Below are positions 10,003 to 21,445 of a stretch of 64,000 bases of DNA, one piece after another. Both the position numbers and the translations under genes were made by a program. This DNA is from Carposina sasakii (Eukaryota; Arthropoda; Insecta; Lepidoptera; Carposinidae). The stretch covers positions 372,001 to 436,000 of the forward strand of contig CP053149.1 in the NCBI GenBank assembly GCA_014607495.2, in the 5' to 3' direction. Below the pieces are notes generated by a model, which worked only from the letters and a program-made list of their open reading frames with translations, made no database searches and was not told the DNA's origin. The stretch's first letter is position 1, and each line of letters begins with the position of its first letter.

Positions 10003-11420
10003 GTTCTTCAATAGTATTCAATCCATAATAATATTATAGAATTCTAGACCACTCGATATCTAAGTGCTTGTTTTATTTTTCAGTTTTTAGGGTTCCGTAC
10101 GTCTGAATACAAAAACGGAACCCTTATAGGATCACTCGTGTGTCTGTCCGTCCGTCGCTTACAGTCAATTATCTCCGAATCTATTAGACCGATTAAGTTG
10201 GAATTTGGTACACATATCAATTCCTGTGACCCAAACACAGAGGTGTGACGTGAGCAGATGAAATCTGTATATGGGGGTCATTTTTGGGGGGGAAAGGGGA
10301 AAATTAAAAAAAAATTCTGAAAACTGCATCGTGTGGCATATCAAATGAAAGGTCTTGTTGAGAAGATCTTTCGACTTTATTTTTTTCATTTTCACAAAAT
10401 GGCGTCCAGTAGTCGCCATATTGGATTTTCACTAATGTCATATCTTTAGTGACACTCGCCGGACTAAGAGGAATCGATTGACTCATAAAAATCGGCCGAG
10501 GCGTTTGGTCTGTGTAGTGCTTCAAAGGAACATACATACATATATAGGCTGTTAAACACAATACCACTCCTTTGCGTCGCGCAGACGGGTAAAAAAGGCC
10601 TTCTTCAAGCTCTACTGCAACCAGTTGGAAGCAGCCTGTATCCAGCGTACAGTTGTGACTATGAGTCATATTGTGTTTCACACAGATGTCCTAGCCAGAC
10701 TCTACACGTGGCTACAACTTAAGGCTCTAAACAGGCATACCTCTGCGTTAATTAAAGTAACACTGTGTTTATCGAATAACAGTTAATTGTAACTCACTTA
10801 TTAACTACTCGTACTAGCTGATAAACGTAACCCATTACATTTCGCGTGAGTTACATTATGGCACTATCAAAACCCAAAATAATTTAAAAAAAGACTGTTC
10901 TGATTGTGCAGGTGATAAGCAGTAGCCTATATAGGAACCAAATATTATTCAGTTCTAGTTAGTAGTTTGTCTTCTTGTTGTTTCTTCGTGATATACAGGG
11001 TATAACAAAAGGGTATGTTAAGCGAATAGCTATGAAATAGCTCACTAAAAGAAACCTACCCACAAAACTTCAGACTCGAAATCATATGTTTATTTTTTCA
11101 TATTGTATGGAGAATTCCTAAACAACTCAAGAATGTTCATACGTTGATACAATCTTGAAAAATAAACATGTAATTTCCAGTCTCAAATTTTGGTAATAGG
11201 TTTGCTATACAGGATGATTTTTGGTCGTCAACGTTCCCGAAAACTACGGAATCTCCTCATCATCACGATCATTTTCTCCATGGAAGCATACACTGGGAAG
11301 TGTCTGGTTTCCAAAATATAGGGTCCAAAGTTGAGCAAATAGACTGCGTTTTTCTGCATAAATGCACATAGACGCGCGTAGCAGGATTTTTTCACGAAAA
11401 ATAATTAATATCTGTCTATA

Positions 11421-12345
11421 AAAATAAATAAAAACATAATTTAAAAAATCCAAAAACCCGACTGCGTAAAAAGAACCAAACTATGTATATAATAATAATA
11501 AAAACTGAAAAGTGAAAACAAGCACTTAGATGTCCAGTGGTCTAGAATTCCTATAATATTATTATGAATTAATAATAATTGAAGAAAATAAAATATTTTC
11601 TAATGATGTAATATAACAACTGAACAGCCAGGATCCATTGAAATATTAATAGCTTGGCTGTCGGTTACTGGATCCCGACTGTTCAGTTGTTATATTACAT
11701 CATTAGAAAATATTTTATTTTCTTCATTATTATTAATCCATAATAATATTATAGAATTCTAGACCACTGGACATCTAAGGCTTGTTTTCATATTTTCAGT
11801 TTTTTATTATTATTATATACATAGTTTGGTTCTTTTTTACGCAGTCGGTTTTTGATTTTTTAAATTATGTTTTTATTTATTTTATACTTTTTAGTTAATA
11901 TAGCTACTAATAGGCATCCTTCAAGAAACACGCTCGACATGCTCGGCAGCAAAAAGGTTTCGTCATGCTGCTGTCTAAAAACTTATATACGAGAATGGTT
12001 TTCAATCGATATAGATCCAAATGGTTAGTCGAATCGAAAAATGTTGAGAGAAACCTATAAATTATTTTTAAATACCTATTCAACGATACCCCAGTCGATA
12101 TAGTTTGTCGACTTTAATTTTTTTAATTTTACAAAATGGCGTCCAGTAGTCGCCATATTGCATTTCACTAACGTCATGTCTTCAGTGACACTCGCCGGAC
12201 TAAGAGGAATCGATTGACGTATGAGTCATAAAAATCGGCCGAGGCGTTTGGTTTCGGTAGTGCTTCAAAAGGACATACAAACATACATACATACATAGGC
12301 TGTTAAAGACAATACCACTCCTTTGCGGCGCGCAGTCGGGTAAAA
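11421..12345 (-). mobile_element. Hairpin-ended repeat C, uninterrupted copy
   Basis: A long foldback (arms about 11431-11626 and 11679-11876, loop 11627-11678) is followed by a body that ends with GCGCAGTCGGGTAAAAAA. CCCGACTGCG lies near the outer edge of the left arm (about 11458-11467) and is mirrored at about 11839-11848. The body carries ACATGCTCGGCAGCAA, ATGGCGTCCAGTAGTCGCC and AATACCACTCCTTTG. The termini are inverted copies of ACCCGACTGC. No coding capacity was seen. Confidence 0.7.
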
Positions 12346-12906
12346 AAGAACGAGTTATTTATACTTTATAAGTTTCGCGTCAGACGACGAAGTATCGAAA
12401 AAATCGCTATTTAGAGACGACCGTCAACGACGTGTGCCCTTATGCGTGTGCCCGCATTCGGGCTGTATACTCGAGCATATCCCCTCCGCACCGCGCCGCG
12501 CGCCGCATGCCAGGCCACGCCCTATCTTTTTGCTTGCTAACGCATGAGTTGCTTTGCGTTGACGCAGAATTTAACATGTTTCCCGTGGGAATTTTGAGAA
12601 AAAAACGTATCCTATATTAATTACTCCCGTGATTGAAATGAATCTAATGATACCGCATACATATTTTTGTTGGTTAAAGGGAAATTTAGAAAAAATATTA
12701 TTATGTCTTTATCCCGTGGGACTTTTATGATAAAATGTATCCTATGACACTCCCGTAATCAAGACAATCTAACGATACCTCATACATCAAAAATCCATTC
12801 AAGCCGTTTAGGCTACGGAGGTCACAAAGGAACAGACATACATACATACATACATATGTGTTAAACACAATACCACTCCTTTGCGTCGCGCAGTCGGGTA
12901 AAAAAC
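12346..12906 (-). repeat. Second ACCCGACTGC-type element segment
   Basis: Has its own GCGCAGTCGGGTAAAAA end at about 12890-12906 and shares the last 60 bases with repeat C. The middle differs: two diverged copies of a block with TCCCGTGGGA and ACGTATCCTATATTAATTAC (about 12578-12620 and 12712-12760). A short CpG-rich patch with CCGCGCCGCGCGCCGC lies at about 12490-12510. It may be a neighbouring relative or a chimaera. The 62-codon ORF at 12432 has no domain. Confidence 0.5.
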
Positions 12907-13409
12907 TAACAGAAAACACAGACACTATAAATTTCGCACGATCAAGGAATTTAATTTTTTTTTTTTCAAAAAAAAAAATTTTTTCCCAGCATTTTTTTTG
13001 GCATAAACTTACTTTATTCATGTATAGAATACGTACCTTCGTTAAAGTGGCCACAAAAAAACACCTGTATAATAGTGGGCCGTTTTCATAACATACCCTT
13101 TCTGTCTACACCCTGTATATGACCTAAAATACATAATCTTTCTCAGTATAATAATAAGCGGACAATCTTCAGTTATATATCTATGTTTTGATAATTAATA
13201 ATTATTTAATAGCCTCTTATACCGTAATTGGAGATAATGCGGTAAGCTGCGGGAAATATGGAAGGTAATATATATTAATCGTATTAGGTAAATGTACCGT
13301 TAACTGTTACCCTGCGATTGTGTGAAACAGTTAAACAGGTAGTTTTAACTATAGACATAATATTATTCGTTACTAAATTAATAGACTACTTGATAATGAT
13401 CTGCGACCG

Positions 13410-13622
13410 TATTTCGGCCAAGGCGACCAAACTCTACGGAGATTGGCCAGGTACGAAGGAGATATTATAGTGCAACAAGTGGTGCGCAAACCAGATGCAC
13501 TCTTTATTTCCGTTACTCTCATAGTCAGATGGGACGGAAAGCCGACACGACCGGAGAGAGATCAGGCGCAGGACCAACGGTTTTAGGTGCTTTTCGAGGC
13601 ACGGGCTAAGTTACAATTTTGC
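13410..13622 (-). repeat. LINE 3'-end fragment, family L, reverse copy
   Basis: Reverse-complement match to 6815-7040 over nearly its whole length, from TTTCGGCCAAGGCGACCAA to CGAGGCACGGGC. Confidence 0.65.
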
Positions 13623-13743
13623 AAAAATTAACTACTTATACTACTTACTTACAGAGAGAGAGAGAGTTGTGGAAGTCGAATTCAATAGAAATCAGTTCTA
13701 TTGAATTTTGCTATTACTGTATGATCCGCATAGTAAACGTATT

Positions 13744-14243
13744 NNNNNNNNNNNNNNNNNNNNNNNNNNNNNNNNNNNNNNNNNNNNNNNNNNNNNNNNN
13801 NNNNNNNNNNNNNNNNNNNNNNNNNNNNNNNNNNNNNNNNNNNNNNNNNNNNNNNNNNNNNNNNNNNNNNNNNNNNNNNNNNNNNNNNNNNNNNNNNNNN
13901 NNNNNNNNNNNNNNNNNNNNNNNNNNNNNNNNNNNNNNNNNNNNNNNNNNNNNNNNNNNNNNNNNNNNNNNNNNNNNNNNNNNNNNNNNNNNNNNNNNNN
14001 NNNNNNNNNNNNNNNNNNNNNNNNNNNNNNNNNNNNNNNNNNNNNNNNNNNNNNNNNNNNNNNNNNNNNNNNNNNNNNNNNNNNNNNNNNNNNNNNNNNN
14101 NNNNNNNNNNNNNNNNNNNNNNNNNNNNNNNNNNNNNNNNNNNNNNNNNNNNNNNNNNNNNNNNNNNNNNNNNNNNNNNNNNNNNNNNNNNNNNNNNNNN
14201 NNNNNNNNNNNNNNNNNNNNNNNNNNNNNNNNNNNNNNNNNNN
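13744..14243. other. Assembly gap of 500 N
   Basis: Exactly 500 N bases, a usual placeholder length, so the real gap size is unknown. ORFs spanning it are artefacts. Confidence 0.99.
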
Positions 14244-14571
14244 TTTCGTTTTATGACGGGCCCTAAAATTCACACCAAAGTTGCCGTCAATAGTACTTTA
14301 AGCATAGCGTATGTGCATAGTTTAGTTTGCCTTATAACCCCCCCCTCGTATATGTTTTGAGTAGAATGCTTGTTGCATCTCATTTTAAAAGTAAATTCAA
14401 TGCTCGCGGCCATTTGCTACGAGTATCTATGAATTATAAAATCCCGTGCTAATGCGAGGTTTCGTTGGTATACACCGGCTGTCGTAAGTCTTGACTTAGG
14501 AACTCAGGGGTGTTCCCATAGGCGATGGGCTCACATTTTGTTACTTATATTTTTCATAAAATATGTTAATC

Positions 14572-14792
14572 TTCTATGCTGCTCTGGAGTGAAAAAAAAA
14601 GCGTATAATACAGCTGCTTCTCTTCCCGGACATACTGTACAGGTCAGTAGAGGGACAAGAGGGTTTTGGTATTTTGTAGGCGATGGGCTGACCACCTGTC
14701 ACTACTAACCGAACTTGTACATCTCAACTATACCCTCAAAATTGGTCAGAAGTGGTACCATGTGGTTTTATCGGCTTGATCGGCCAAATGTA
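14572..14792 (-). repeat. Dispersed repeat I, copy 1
   Basis: Reverse complement of 17800-18012. Shared blocks include CAGCTGCTTCTCTTCCCGG, GGACAAGAGGGTTTTGGT, TAGTGACAGGTGGTCAG in reverse, and ACCATGTGGTTTTATCGGC. Class unknown. Confidence 0.7.
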
Positions 14793-14796
14793 TAGT

Positions 14797-15028
14797 ATCC
14801 AGTGTTTATGCTAGTTTTATCATAGACAGATATTAATTATTTTATCGTGATAAAATCTTGCTACGCGCGTATATGTGCATTTATGCAGAAAAACGCAGTC
14901 TATTTATTCAACTTTGGACCCTAATATCTTGGAACCAGAAACTTCCCAGGTATGCTTTCATGAAGAAAATGATAGTGATGATGAGGAGATTCCGTAGTTT
15001 TCGGGAACGTTGACGACCAAAAATCACG
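14797..15028 (+). mobile_element. MITE B, truncated copy
   Basis: Carries the right-hand two thirds of family B, from CCAGTGTTTATGCTAG through ATTTATGCAGAAAAACGCAG and ATTCCGTAGTTTTCGGGAAC to TCACGTG. The terminal CATCCTG is mutated. Confidence 0.75.
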
Positions 15029-15604
15029 TGTAAAATAATATGACCAATCAAAGCACAGTCTAAACTGCTGATCTTATAGACCTCAAACTTGCAAGGTGTG
15101 TTTTGTATTAGCATTAGAATCCAATAAATAAATCCTAAAATCCTGAAGAAAAATCTAAAAGAAACATTTGCAGTCGAATTAAATAAACCCCAATAGCACA
15201 AACAAGTGTAATCTAAAATATATTCTATAACAACATCTTTCACATAATATCCTGTCATCCCAGAAGGAGTCACGTGTATCACCTAGTCGCACATTTCACC
15301 ACAACCAGCACAGTTTAATATTTCCCCTCGAACCTCAATATTTGCGCGCTACATTCAGCATTCCGTCTCCGTCCAGCGCACGTTTCCTTTGCGACACTTA
15401 CAGAACTATCATGCAGTTTTAGACCGGTTTCTATATAATGTATGTTATTGTTTAAAAACACGTAAATATAGGATATGACAGAGTCTGGATATCATACCAC
15501 ATCATTGTCTAAAACGAAACATACATATAATCATATTTATGTATAGTATATAAATATCGTACTAAAATTAACTAAATGTAAAGACCTGTTTACATAATAC
15601 TCGT

Positions 15605-15632
15605 ATGGTCTCCTTTAGTTAAAGGAGACCAT
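15605..15632. repeat. 12-bp perfect hairpin
   Basis: ATGGTCTCCTTT, loop AGTT, AAAGGAGACCAT. An isolated stable stem with no T-run or gene next to it, so I do not call it a terminator. Confidence 0.85.
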
Positions 15633-15650
15633 TTATTTGATATAATTATT

Positions 15651-15860
15651 AATAAAGAAATGGAAAAAAAATCTTCACCCGGGTGGGAATCGAAAGCTCT
15701 TACCATTTACCCGGTACAATTACTCGGATGACGAATTTTACCATCTCTTTTTTAAATGACATTATTGGCAACGTTATTTTTTCATCCCGATAGCTATACA
15801 CAAGCCAAATCTCAGCAAACAAAGCTGAATCCCTCAGCACAATGTTTTAATGATGAACCG
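15651..15860 (-). mobile_element. tRNA-containing SINE (family S2) with body, reverse copy
   Basis: Reads in reverse the same order as 58712-58925: GCTGAGGGATTCAGCTTTG, TGGCTTGTGTATAGCTATC, CGGGATGAAAAAATAACG, GGTAAAATTCGTCATCCGAG, then a tRNA-like module lacking its middle, and an A/T-rich tail. The ORF at 15756 is translated repeat. Confidence 0.75.
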
Positions 15861-16257
15861 ATCAACCATATCCTAACGGATTATATTATGGAGAATTATA
15901 TATTTATATGTTTTTATCTCAGTCAAGATATTATATTATTTGATTTCATTCCATCGTATGGAGTAGTAGTAATAATATAAATACGTAAATGTAAAACTTT
16001 TCCGATGAAACGGACAGTAAAACGGAGACCAATGTAAACAGCCCCTCAGTCTTACCCCCTTTCGTATAAACATAAACACAAATTCTGTTATCTTTTCTTC
16101 TATTATTATATTCAATGCAGAGCTATTGTGCTAATTAAATCGGGCTATAACCATTAAGTTTTACTCATAGCATACAATACCTATAGATTTTAGCTCCAGT
16201 AACCTGAACTTTCTCATTAAGAATCAAAATACTATGCATCTAGAATTATCCAAGAAA

Positions 16258-16636
16258 TATTGAATTGTATCAGGCGTCACTATTCGGAAGTTTAAATCTC
16301 TATTGAGGGATCGCCCGCCACCGGGCCCTATACCCTCCGCTGACCCTCGGATCTGCCTACTCATGATCCTGATCATAACTGATGATGAGTTAGTTGGTTC
16401 GGTAGATAGAACTAACATGGAAAACTAATCCTGATGATGCCACGGGTGTTGGCGAAACATGTCGATTAAAATTTAATTGTTTTCGGATTAGCAGCTATGT
16501 ATTTATGGTTGCATGCTAGGTGCTTGGATCTGGCTTCTCGTTGCGACTGTATGTCTTGTGTTCGTGATCATGAGTAGGCAGATCCGAGGGTCAGCGGAGA
16601 GTATAGGGCCCGGTGGCGGGCGATCCCTCAATAGAG
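16258..16636 (+). mobile_element. Short Penelope-like element, second subfamily
   Basis: Flanked by a 13-bp duplication with one mismatch (ATTATCCAAGAAA at 16245-16257, ATTATCTAAGAAA at 16637-16649). The leader is related to that of the full PLE (GGCGTCACTATTCGGAAGTTT). It is followed by an inverted arm (16296-16368) that pairs with the right end (16566-16638) over about 73 bp. Between them lies 3'-end sequence with a hammerhead. There is no coding sequence. The 64- and 81-codon ORFs on the two strands are translated terminal repeat. Confidence 0.85.
16426..16468 (+). ncRNA. Hammerhead ribozyme in short PLE
   Basis: TAATC (16426-16430), CTGATGA (16431-16437), GCCA...TGGC stem II within 16438-16453, GAAA (16454-16457), stem III ACATGT (16457-16462), C16463 as the residue before cleavage, GATTA (16464-16468). 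The core is fully consensus. Confidence 0.8.
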
Positions 16637-17458
16637 ATTATCTAAGAAACTTTGTTTCTTTGTTACCTTTACACGTTTTATTAACTCACCGAAAAATCTT
16701 CTTGTATTTTGACATACATATTAGGAGTCCGGAGTACCACATAGGCTACATTCTGTAGTCCACGCGAACAAAGTTGTGAGCAACAGTTAGTAGACACATA
16801 AAACGATTTTGATTAATCCCATTAAGGCAGCTCAACAAAACGGTTCAGAACAAGAGCTTAAATATGCACTCATTAGAAGAAAAACAGATACCATTGACTA
16901 CAATCGTTCACGTCTAAATGTTTACTGTCCCCCCCTTAACCCCCAGCGCCCCCAAATCGCTAATTGTTTGCTGCGAGTGTATCGCCCCGTATCTTCATCC
17001 CCTTTTTAATGAAACTTTGCAGTAAACCCCTTTTGCCCCTTAATGTATAAGGTTGTTAAAAACGGAGCCGGAGTACTTTCGTATGGACAAATAAGTCGCA
17101 TGCGAGTTTTATTCTACTTTGTGAACAATGACGTGATTTTAATGAGATTCAAACTAAGGCTAACATTCAGGTGTAGTAATTAGAAGGCTCTTATCTATAG
17201 GGATGGTATTTGCCTGACAAATGCTTATTCATAAAAAAAAAGAATTAACAATCAATGATGTCTTCTCGATTGTCAGAGATGAATATTATTTATTGAAGTT
17301 AAGTTTATTTATTGACACGTGTACAGATATAACTAAAAAACTTAGATAAAATAGAAACGTTAACGATATATCTAGTTGTTGTATCTATTTATGTATATTT
17401 TAAACCTGTTTTGTATGCAGATTCAGGAATAACATATTTTGTTTAAATTTTTAGGTTT

Positions 17459-17498
17459 AACTACTAACAATAACAATACTAAAACATTGTTAGTAGTT
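17459..17498. repeat. 13-bp perfect hairpin with T-rich 3' flank
   Basis: AACTACTAACAAT (17459-17471) pairs with ATTGTTAGTAGTT (17486-17498) around a 14-base loop. A T-run follows, but no transcript is known to end here. Confidence 0.7.
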
Positions 17499-17759
17499 TT
17501 TTTATTATTTTTCCATCAGTATTCGCCGAACACCGGCTCACGTACCTTTTACTGACACTCCAACTTTTAGCCGAGCACCGATAATGCAATAAGTACATAC
17601 CTGCTACTGCAAAACCACTTAATATGATAAACTACTAATGACTGCTTGCACTAAGCTGTTAATCCTAGATTAATTAAGCAATGGATTAACCGTATTGTTT
17701 GCATGCACACAGACAAAAAGACATGTCATACCCAACCACCACTTAAAATTTACATACAT

Positions 17760-18012
17760 AATAATCACGCCTTTATCCCTTACGGGGTAGGCAGAACACA
17801 AAGGGCCGATAGAACCACATGGTGCTACTTCTGACCAATTTTGAGGGTACAGTTGAGATGTACAAATTCGGTTAGTAGTGACAGGTGGTCAGTCCATCGC
17901 CTACAAAACACCAAGACCCTCTTGTCCCTCTACTGACTTGTACAGTATGCCCGGGAAGAGAAGCAGCTGTCGTATTATACGTTTTTTTTCACTCCTAGAG
18001 CAGCATGGAAGA
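17760..18012 (+). repeat. Dispersed repeat I, copy 2, with GGGGTAGGCAGA head
   Basis: The head (ATAATCACGCCTTTATCCC, GGGGTAGGCAGA) resembles 3525-3580. The remainder matches 14572-14792 in reverse orientation. Confidence 0.65.
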
Positions 18013-18019
18013 TAAAATT

Positions 18020-19680
18020 TAATCAAGAAATTATTCACCATCTAAGTGAGCCTGTGTCAAAAACATAAAATATCGAATAATAACAGTCTATCAGCACAAC
18101 AAAGCGCGCGATCACGAGAAATTGCGTTCGAAATATAAATGTAATTTTCCCGTTCGTTCGCGAACCGCGAGGAATCAATCCTGCATGAAAGGAGTGCGAC
18201 TGATCCAATCAGAGCTGTCCATTATGAGCGGGACTTACATCAGGACTCACGCTTTTGAGGGGTCAAGCACACCGTCTTATCAAAACTATTTCTTTATTTT
18301 ATACCTCTATTACCTTAGATTAAAAATTGTGATCTGATATATACGATAGAATAGTTTTTGGCAACCTAATGTTAATATAATACTTACAGATCTGTCTAAT
18401 CTTTTTGTTATACTTCTTAATATACGTAAGGGACAAGCATGCATGTTTCTATACATTATTAATGTAAACTGTAAGTTTAACTAATAAGAAAACTTTAGTC
18501 ACGTTCGTAAGTGTGACACATTATCTACCGAAAGCATGCACATGGTTATTATACATTTATAGGTACATTGTAATCTATCAGAAGTTACATTTTGAATTAC
18601 TTAACTTCCTATCAACATTAAACTAGATAGTTCACAAGGAGTCTATTGAATGGACGAAGTGAAGAAATGATTTTTCCGATATTAACATGAAACTAATGTG
18701 ATTCCGCTACAGCCGTAAAACAGTTACGGTGTGACAGACGGCCCAAGGGTCCTTCAAGGCCTTTTATACGAGTAGATAAGAAAGGTAACACGGTTTTAAG
18801 TTGGCGAAGTTTATCAGCCATGTCCTAAGCTCGCTGAAAAGGAATTATCCCTTTAGTATATTTCAGGAACGATTGCGATTCTTAAGCCTTTTGACGGTTA
18901 ATCTGGGTCTGTTAGTTTGGAATACATTGCTGGGTTTATTAATAACATTTCAACTTTTTGCATTACCGATGATGAGCAATGTATCGGGTTATGTCACACA
19001 GAAACATGCAATTATTTATGGGTAAAGTGGATAGTGAATATTTAGATATGGAATATTTCAGGCTCACTTAGCAAGTACCAATTTTTTCCAGTTTATGTTA
19101 AATAGCCCACGATTTCATTCGCATGAAGTTGCTTTACCCGCTCCGTAGAAATTTCAGGAAATTTCTTATGCTCTACAAGGAACATACACGTCCATAAATT
19201 ATAGCTGTGTCCCTCACTCGATAACGAAAGACTTTAAATATTGATCGATTGATGTGACTATTCTAGTCGGGTATATTGGAATAGCCGAGATTAAGGTAAT
19301 TGGTTCAACTAGGCTCTATACGTGTATGGTGAATTACTTTATGACTGACACAGTTATTATTAAGGTTAGGTAGGTAAGTACTATCAAGGCTATACTAATT
19401 TGATGGAAAAATATAGAACAGCACTCAGAGCAGTCATCTATCGGATTGAGAACAATAAAATACTCGTATAATATTACGTCGTTACTAAACTTGTTCCACC
19501 TCGATTGTGCAATTAGAAATATAATTAAGAACAATAAAATGTGTTTGCAACCAAATATTATATATGTCTTTGTTTTCTAAATAAAATAAATGAGTTAAAA
19601 ATTAATCAAAAATGTAATTTTTTAAATTTCTTGAGAAGGTTAGAAATATGTTTCAGTTCAAACAAACTTATACATGTTTT
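18020..19680. other. No recognised gene or repeat
   Basis: Several ORFs of 66-74 codons occur (18122, 18801, 19334), with no domain, no convincing initiation context and no splice partners. I see nothing I can support. Confidence 0.4.
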
Positions 19681-20172
19681 TTATTTTATACTTTTTTGTT
19701 ATAAGTGCCTAGCTACTAATAGATACGCTTCAAGAAACATGCTCAACATGCTCGGCAGCAAGAAGTTTTCGTCTTATTTCGTTTTTAAACTTATATGTGA
19801 GAATGGTTGTTACGCAACTTGAAATCGATATAGATCCTAAACAGTTAGTCGAATCGAAAAATTTTGAAAGAAACCTAAAAATAATTTTTTAAACACCTAT
19901 TCAACGATACCCCACTCGATATAGTTATCGGTTCTAATTTTTTTTTCATTTTCACAATATGGCGTCCAGTAGTCGCCATATTGGATTTTCACTAACGTCA
20001 TATCTTTAGTGACACACGCCGGACTAAGAGAAACGTTTGATGTATGAATCATAAAAATCGGCCGAGGCGTTTGGTCTGTATAGTGCTTCAAAGGAAACAT
20101 ATAAACATACATACATACATAGCCTGTTAAACACAATACCACTCCTTTGCGTCGCGCAGTCGGGTAAAAAAT
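19681..20172 (-). mobile_element. Repeat C body without its hairpin
   Basis: Runs from TTTTATTTTATACTTTTTTG through ACATGCTCGGCAGCAAG, ATGGCGTCCAGTAGTCGCC and GGCCGAGGCGTTTGG to GCGCAGTCGGGTAAAAAA. The foldback end seen at 11431-11876 is absent. The 81-codon ORF is translated repeat. Confidence 0.75.
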
Positions 20173-20299
20173 GCAAGACTGTGTTGTCGAATCTCAAACG
20201 CAGACAAGTCCTCTGTAGCGATTTTCATTTATTTTGCTTATTTCACAAAATTACCTATACGTTAATCTTATCTTGACTTCCATAAATATAAAATAGCTC

Positions 20300-20620
20300 A
20301 AACTCTTCATGCAGTCATCAACAACATCACGAAACAAGACATACGCCAATTACAACCCGTTGTAAGTTCGGCACCGCTTCAGTTAGAATAGGAATGCTTG
20401 GACTAAACCGGAATCGATAGGGTTTAGCGGCTTTGTGCCAGAGTTCCTCCCCTAAGCCGACGACGAACTTCTCCAAGAGTTCGTAGTTATTAAATTGCGG
20501 AGCTCTAGAACTTTCTGTTTCTATGCGAGATTTCAAGTGTAAATTAGAATTTGGATTTCGGTGAATTGTCATTAGAATGGTTGTAAAGTTCAAATTGGGG
20601 GTAACTAGGCTGCTTATTCA
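20300..20620. other. Non-repetitive island with an 88-codon minus-strand frame
   Basis: No repeat match in the window. The minus-strand frame at 20327-20593 has no domain I recognise. It could be conserved noncoding DNA, or a chance frame. Confidence 0.2.
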
Positions 20621-21264
20621 TCATACTAATAATAAAATTGCAAATACTCTTGCCTTTCTTTCGTTCAGTAACTATGGTTACTGCATAGTCTCTTTTTTAT
20701 GAAACGGCTAAACATGTTAGTAGAATTTTCAAGCAATCACTTCTTATTATTCTTAAAAATGTCCAATAAGATGTTCAATAAATAGCCACTTTATATTATT
20801 AAGTACATGAAAAAAACTATTTTAGGTTATGCTTACAATCTTCAATAAAAACACCATTATGCCCTCATTTACCACATGGAAGGTAAAATATGGTAGGTGC
20901 CATAAGAATCATAATAGTGACAGCTACATAGGCAACATAGGCATTTAATTTGTTTATCTACTTATTTCCAACCTCTTCGGAGATCACAGGCGTGACTATA
21001 TGTACTACATCAGCATCGTATTATTCTTCTCTCCGACTTTTCAACTAAAACCTATCCTCATAAGCCGGTACCATTTGAATGAATTAAAGTTATAGCAGTA
21101 TGATCACCGCGAGGTCCGCCCTCCCCGGGAGGGAGGATTAAGGCTCAGCAGATTTAATTTAATAATCCGAGGAGGTTTCCTTCGAACGCGCAATAAAATA
21201 TGATTTTACAAGAGCATCCTACAATAACACACAGATAAATAAATAAATGGGAATACATAATCTG

Positions 21265-21445
21265 ATGCGGGGTTTCACTAGAATATATCAGCTGCATACA
21301 GATCCGTACATATCGTAAGAGTTGACTAAGGAACTAGGGCATTCTCAGAGTGATAATAACTTGACACTGATCATTTACATCTGTCCCCGCTATGTTAAAC
21401 GCAGCTGTGGGTTCTCCTTTATGATCCTCCAGCTCTGGCTACCCT
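21265..21445 (+). repeat. Dispersed repeat H, longer copy
   Basis: GGTTTCACTAGAATATATCA, CAGCTGCAT, AAGAGTTGACTAAGGAACTA, TTTACATCTGTCCCCGCTA and TCCTTTATGATCC occur in this order. The same order is seen at 48845 and, reversed, at 31640, 50150 and 54700. MITE B follows directly. Confidence 0.65.

Larger units (their letters stand above)
8790..10594 (-). mobile_element. Hairpin-ended repeat C, interrupted by a PLE
   Basis: Foldback arms occupy about 8808-9080 and 9991-10087, around an inserted Penelope-like element. The body (10088-10594) ends with the family motif GCGCAGACGGGTAAAAAA. Body blocks shared with copies at 11877-12345, 19681-20172 and 23620-24187 include ATGGCGTCCAGTAGTCGCC, CGGCCGAGGCGTTTGGT and ACACAATACCACTCCTTTG. 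The body also holds a segment with ACGGAACCCTTATAGGATC that the other copies lack. ORFs at 10165-10681 are translated repeat. Confidence 0.7.
11210..13067 (-). mobile_element. MITE B inside MITE A, itself interrupted
   Basis: Starts CAGGATGATTTTTGGTCG with a TA before it, and ends ACACCTG followed by TA. The two parts (11210-11420 and about 12907-13067) join into the same order seen in the intact copies at 29914-30295 and 42457-42832: TTCCCGAAAACTACGGAATC, TTTCTGCATAAATGCACATA, then TTTGGCATAAACTTACTTTA and CGTACC. Confidence 0.8.
10996..13115 (+). mobile_element. MITE A, split by nested insertions
   Basis: The left end CAGGGTATAACAAAAGGG and right end CCCTTTCTGTCTACACCCTG are flanked by TA. 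The element is continuous across 10996-11209 and 13068-13115 when the inner insertion is removed, by alignment with intact copies at 24313, 43855 and 47322. The internal halves are themselves complementary (AATCATATGTTTATTTTT against AAAAATAAACATG), giving a foldback structure. Confidence 0.8.

Noticed and set aside
13619..14273. Three ORFs across the N gap
   Set aside because: They consist almost wholly of N and are artefacts.
15605..15632. Rho-independent-type terminator
   Set aside because: This is eukaryotic DNA, and no gene or T-run adjoins the hairpin.
16513..16758. 81-codon ORF sharing a peptide with a minus-strand frame at 16224-16418
   Set aside because: The shared peptide is produced by the two inverted arms of the short PLE and is not a protein domain.
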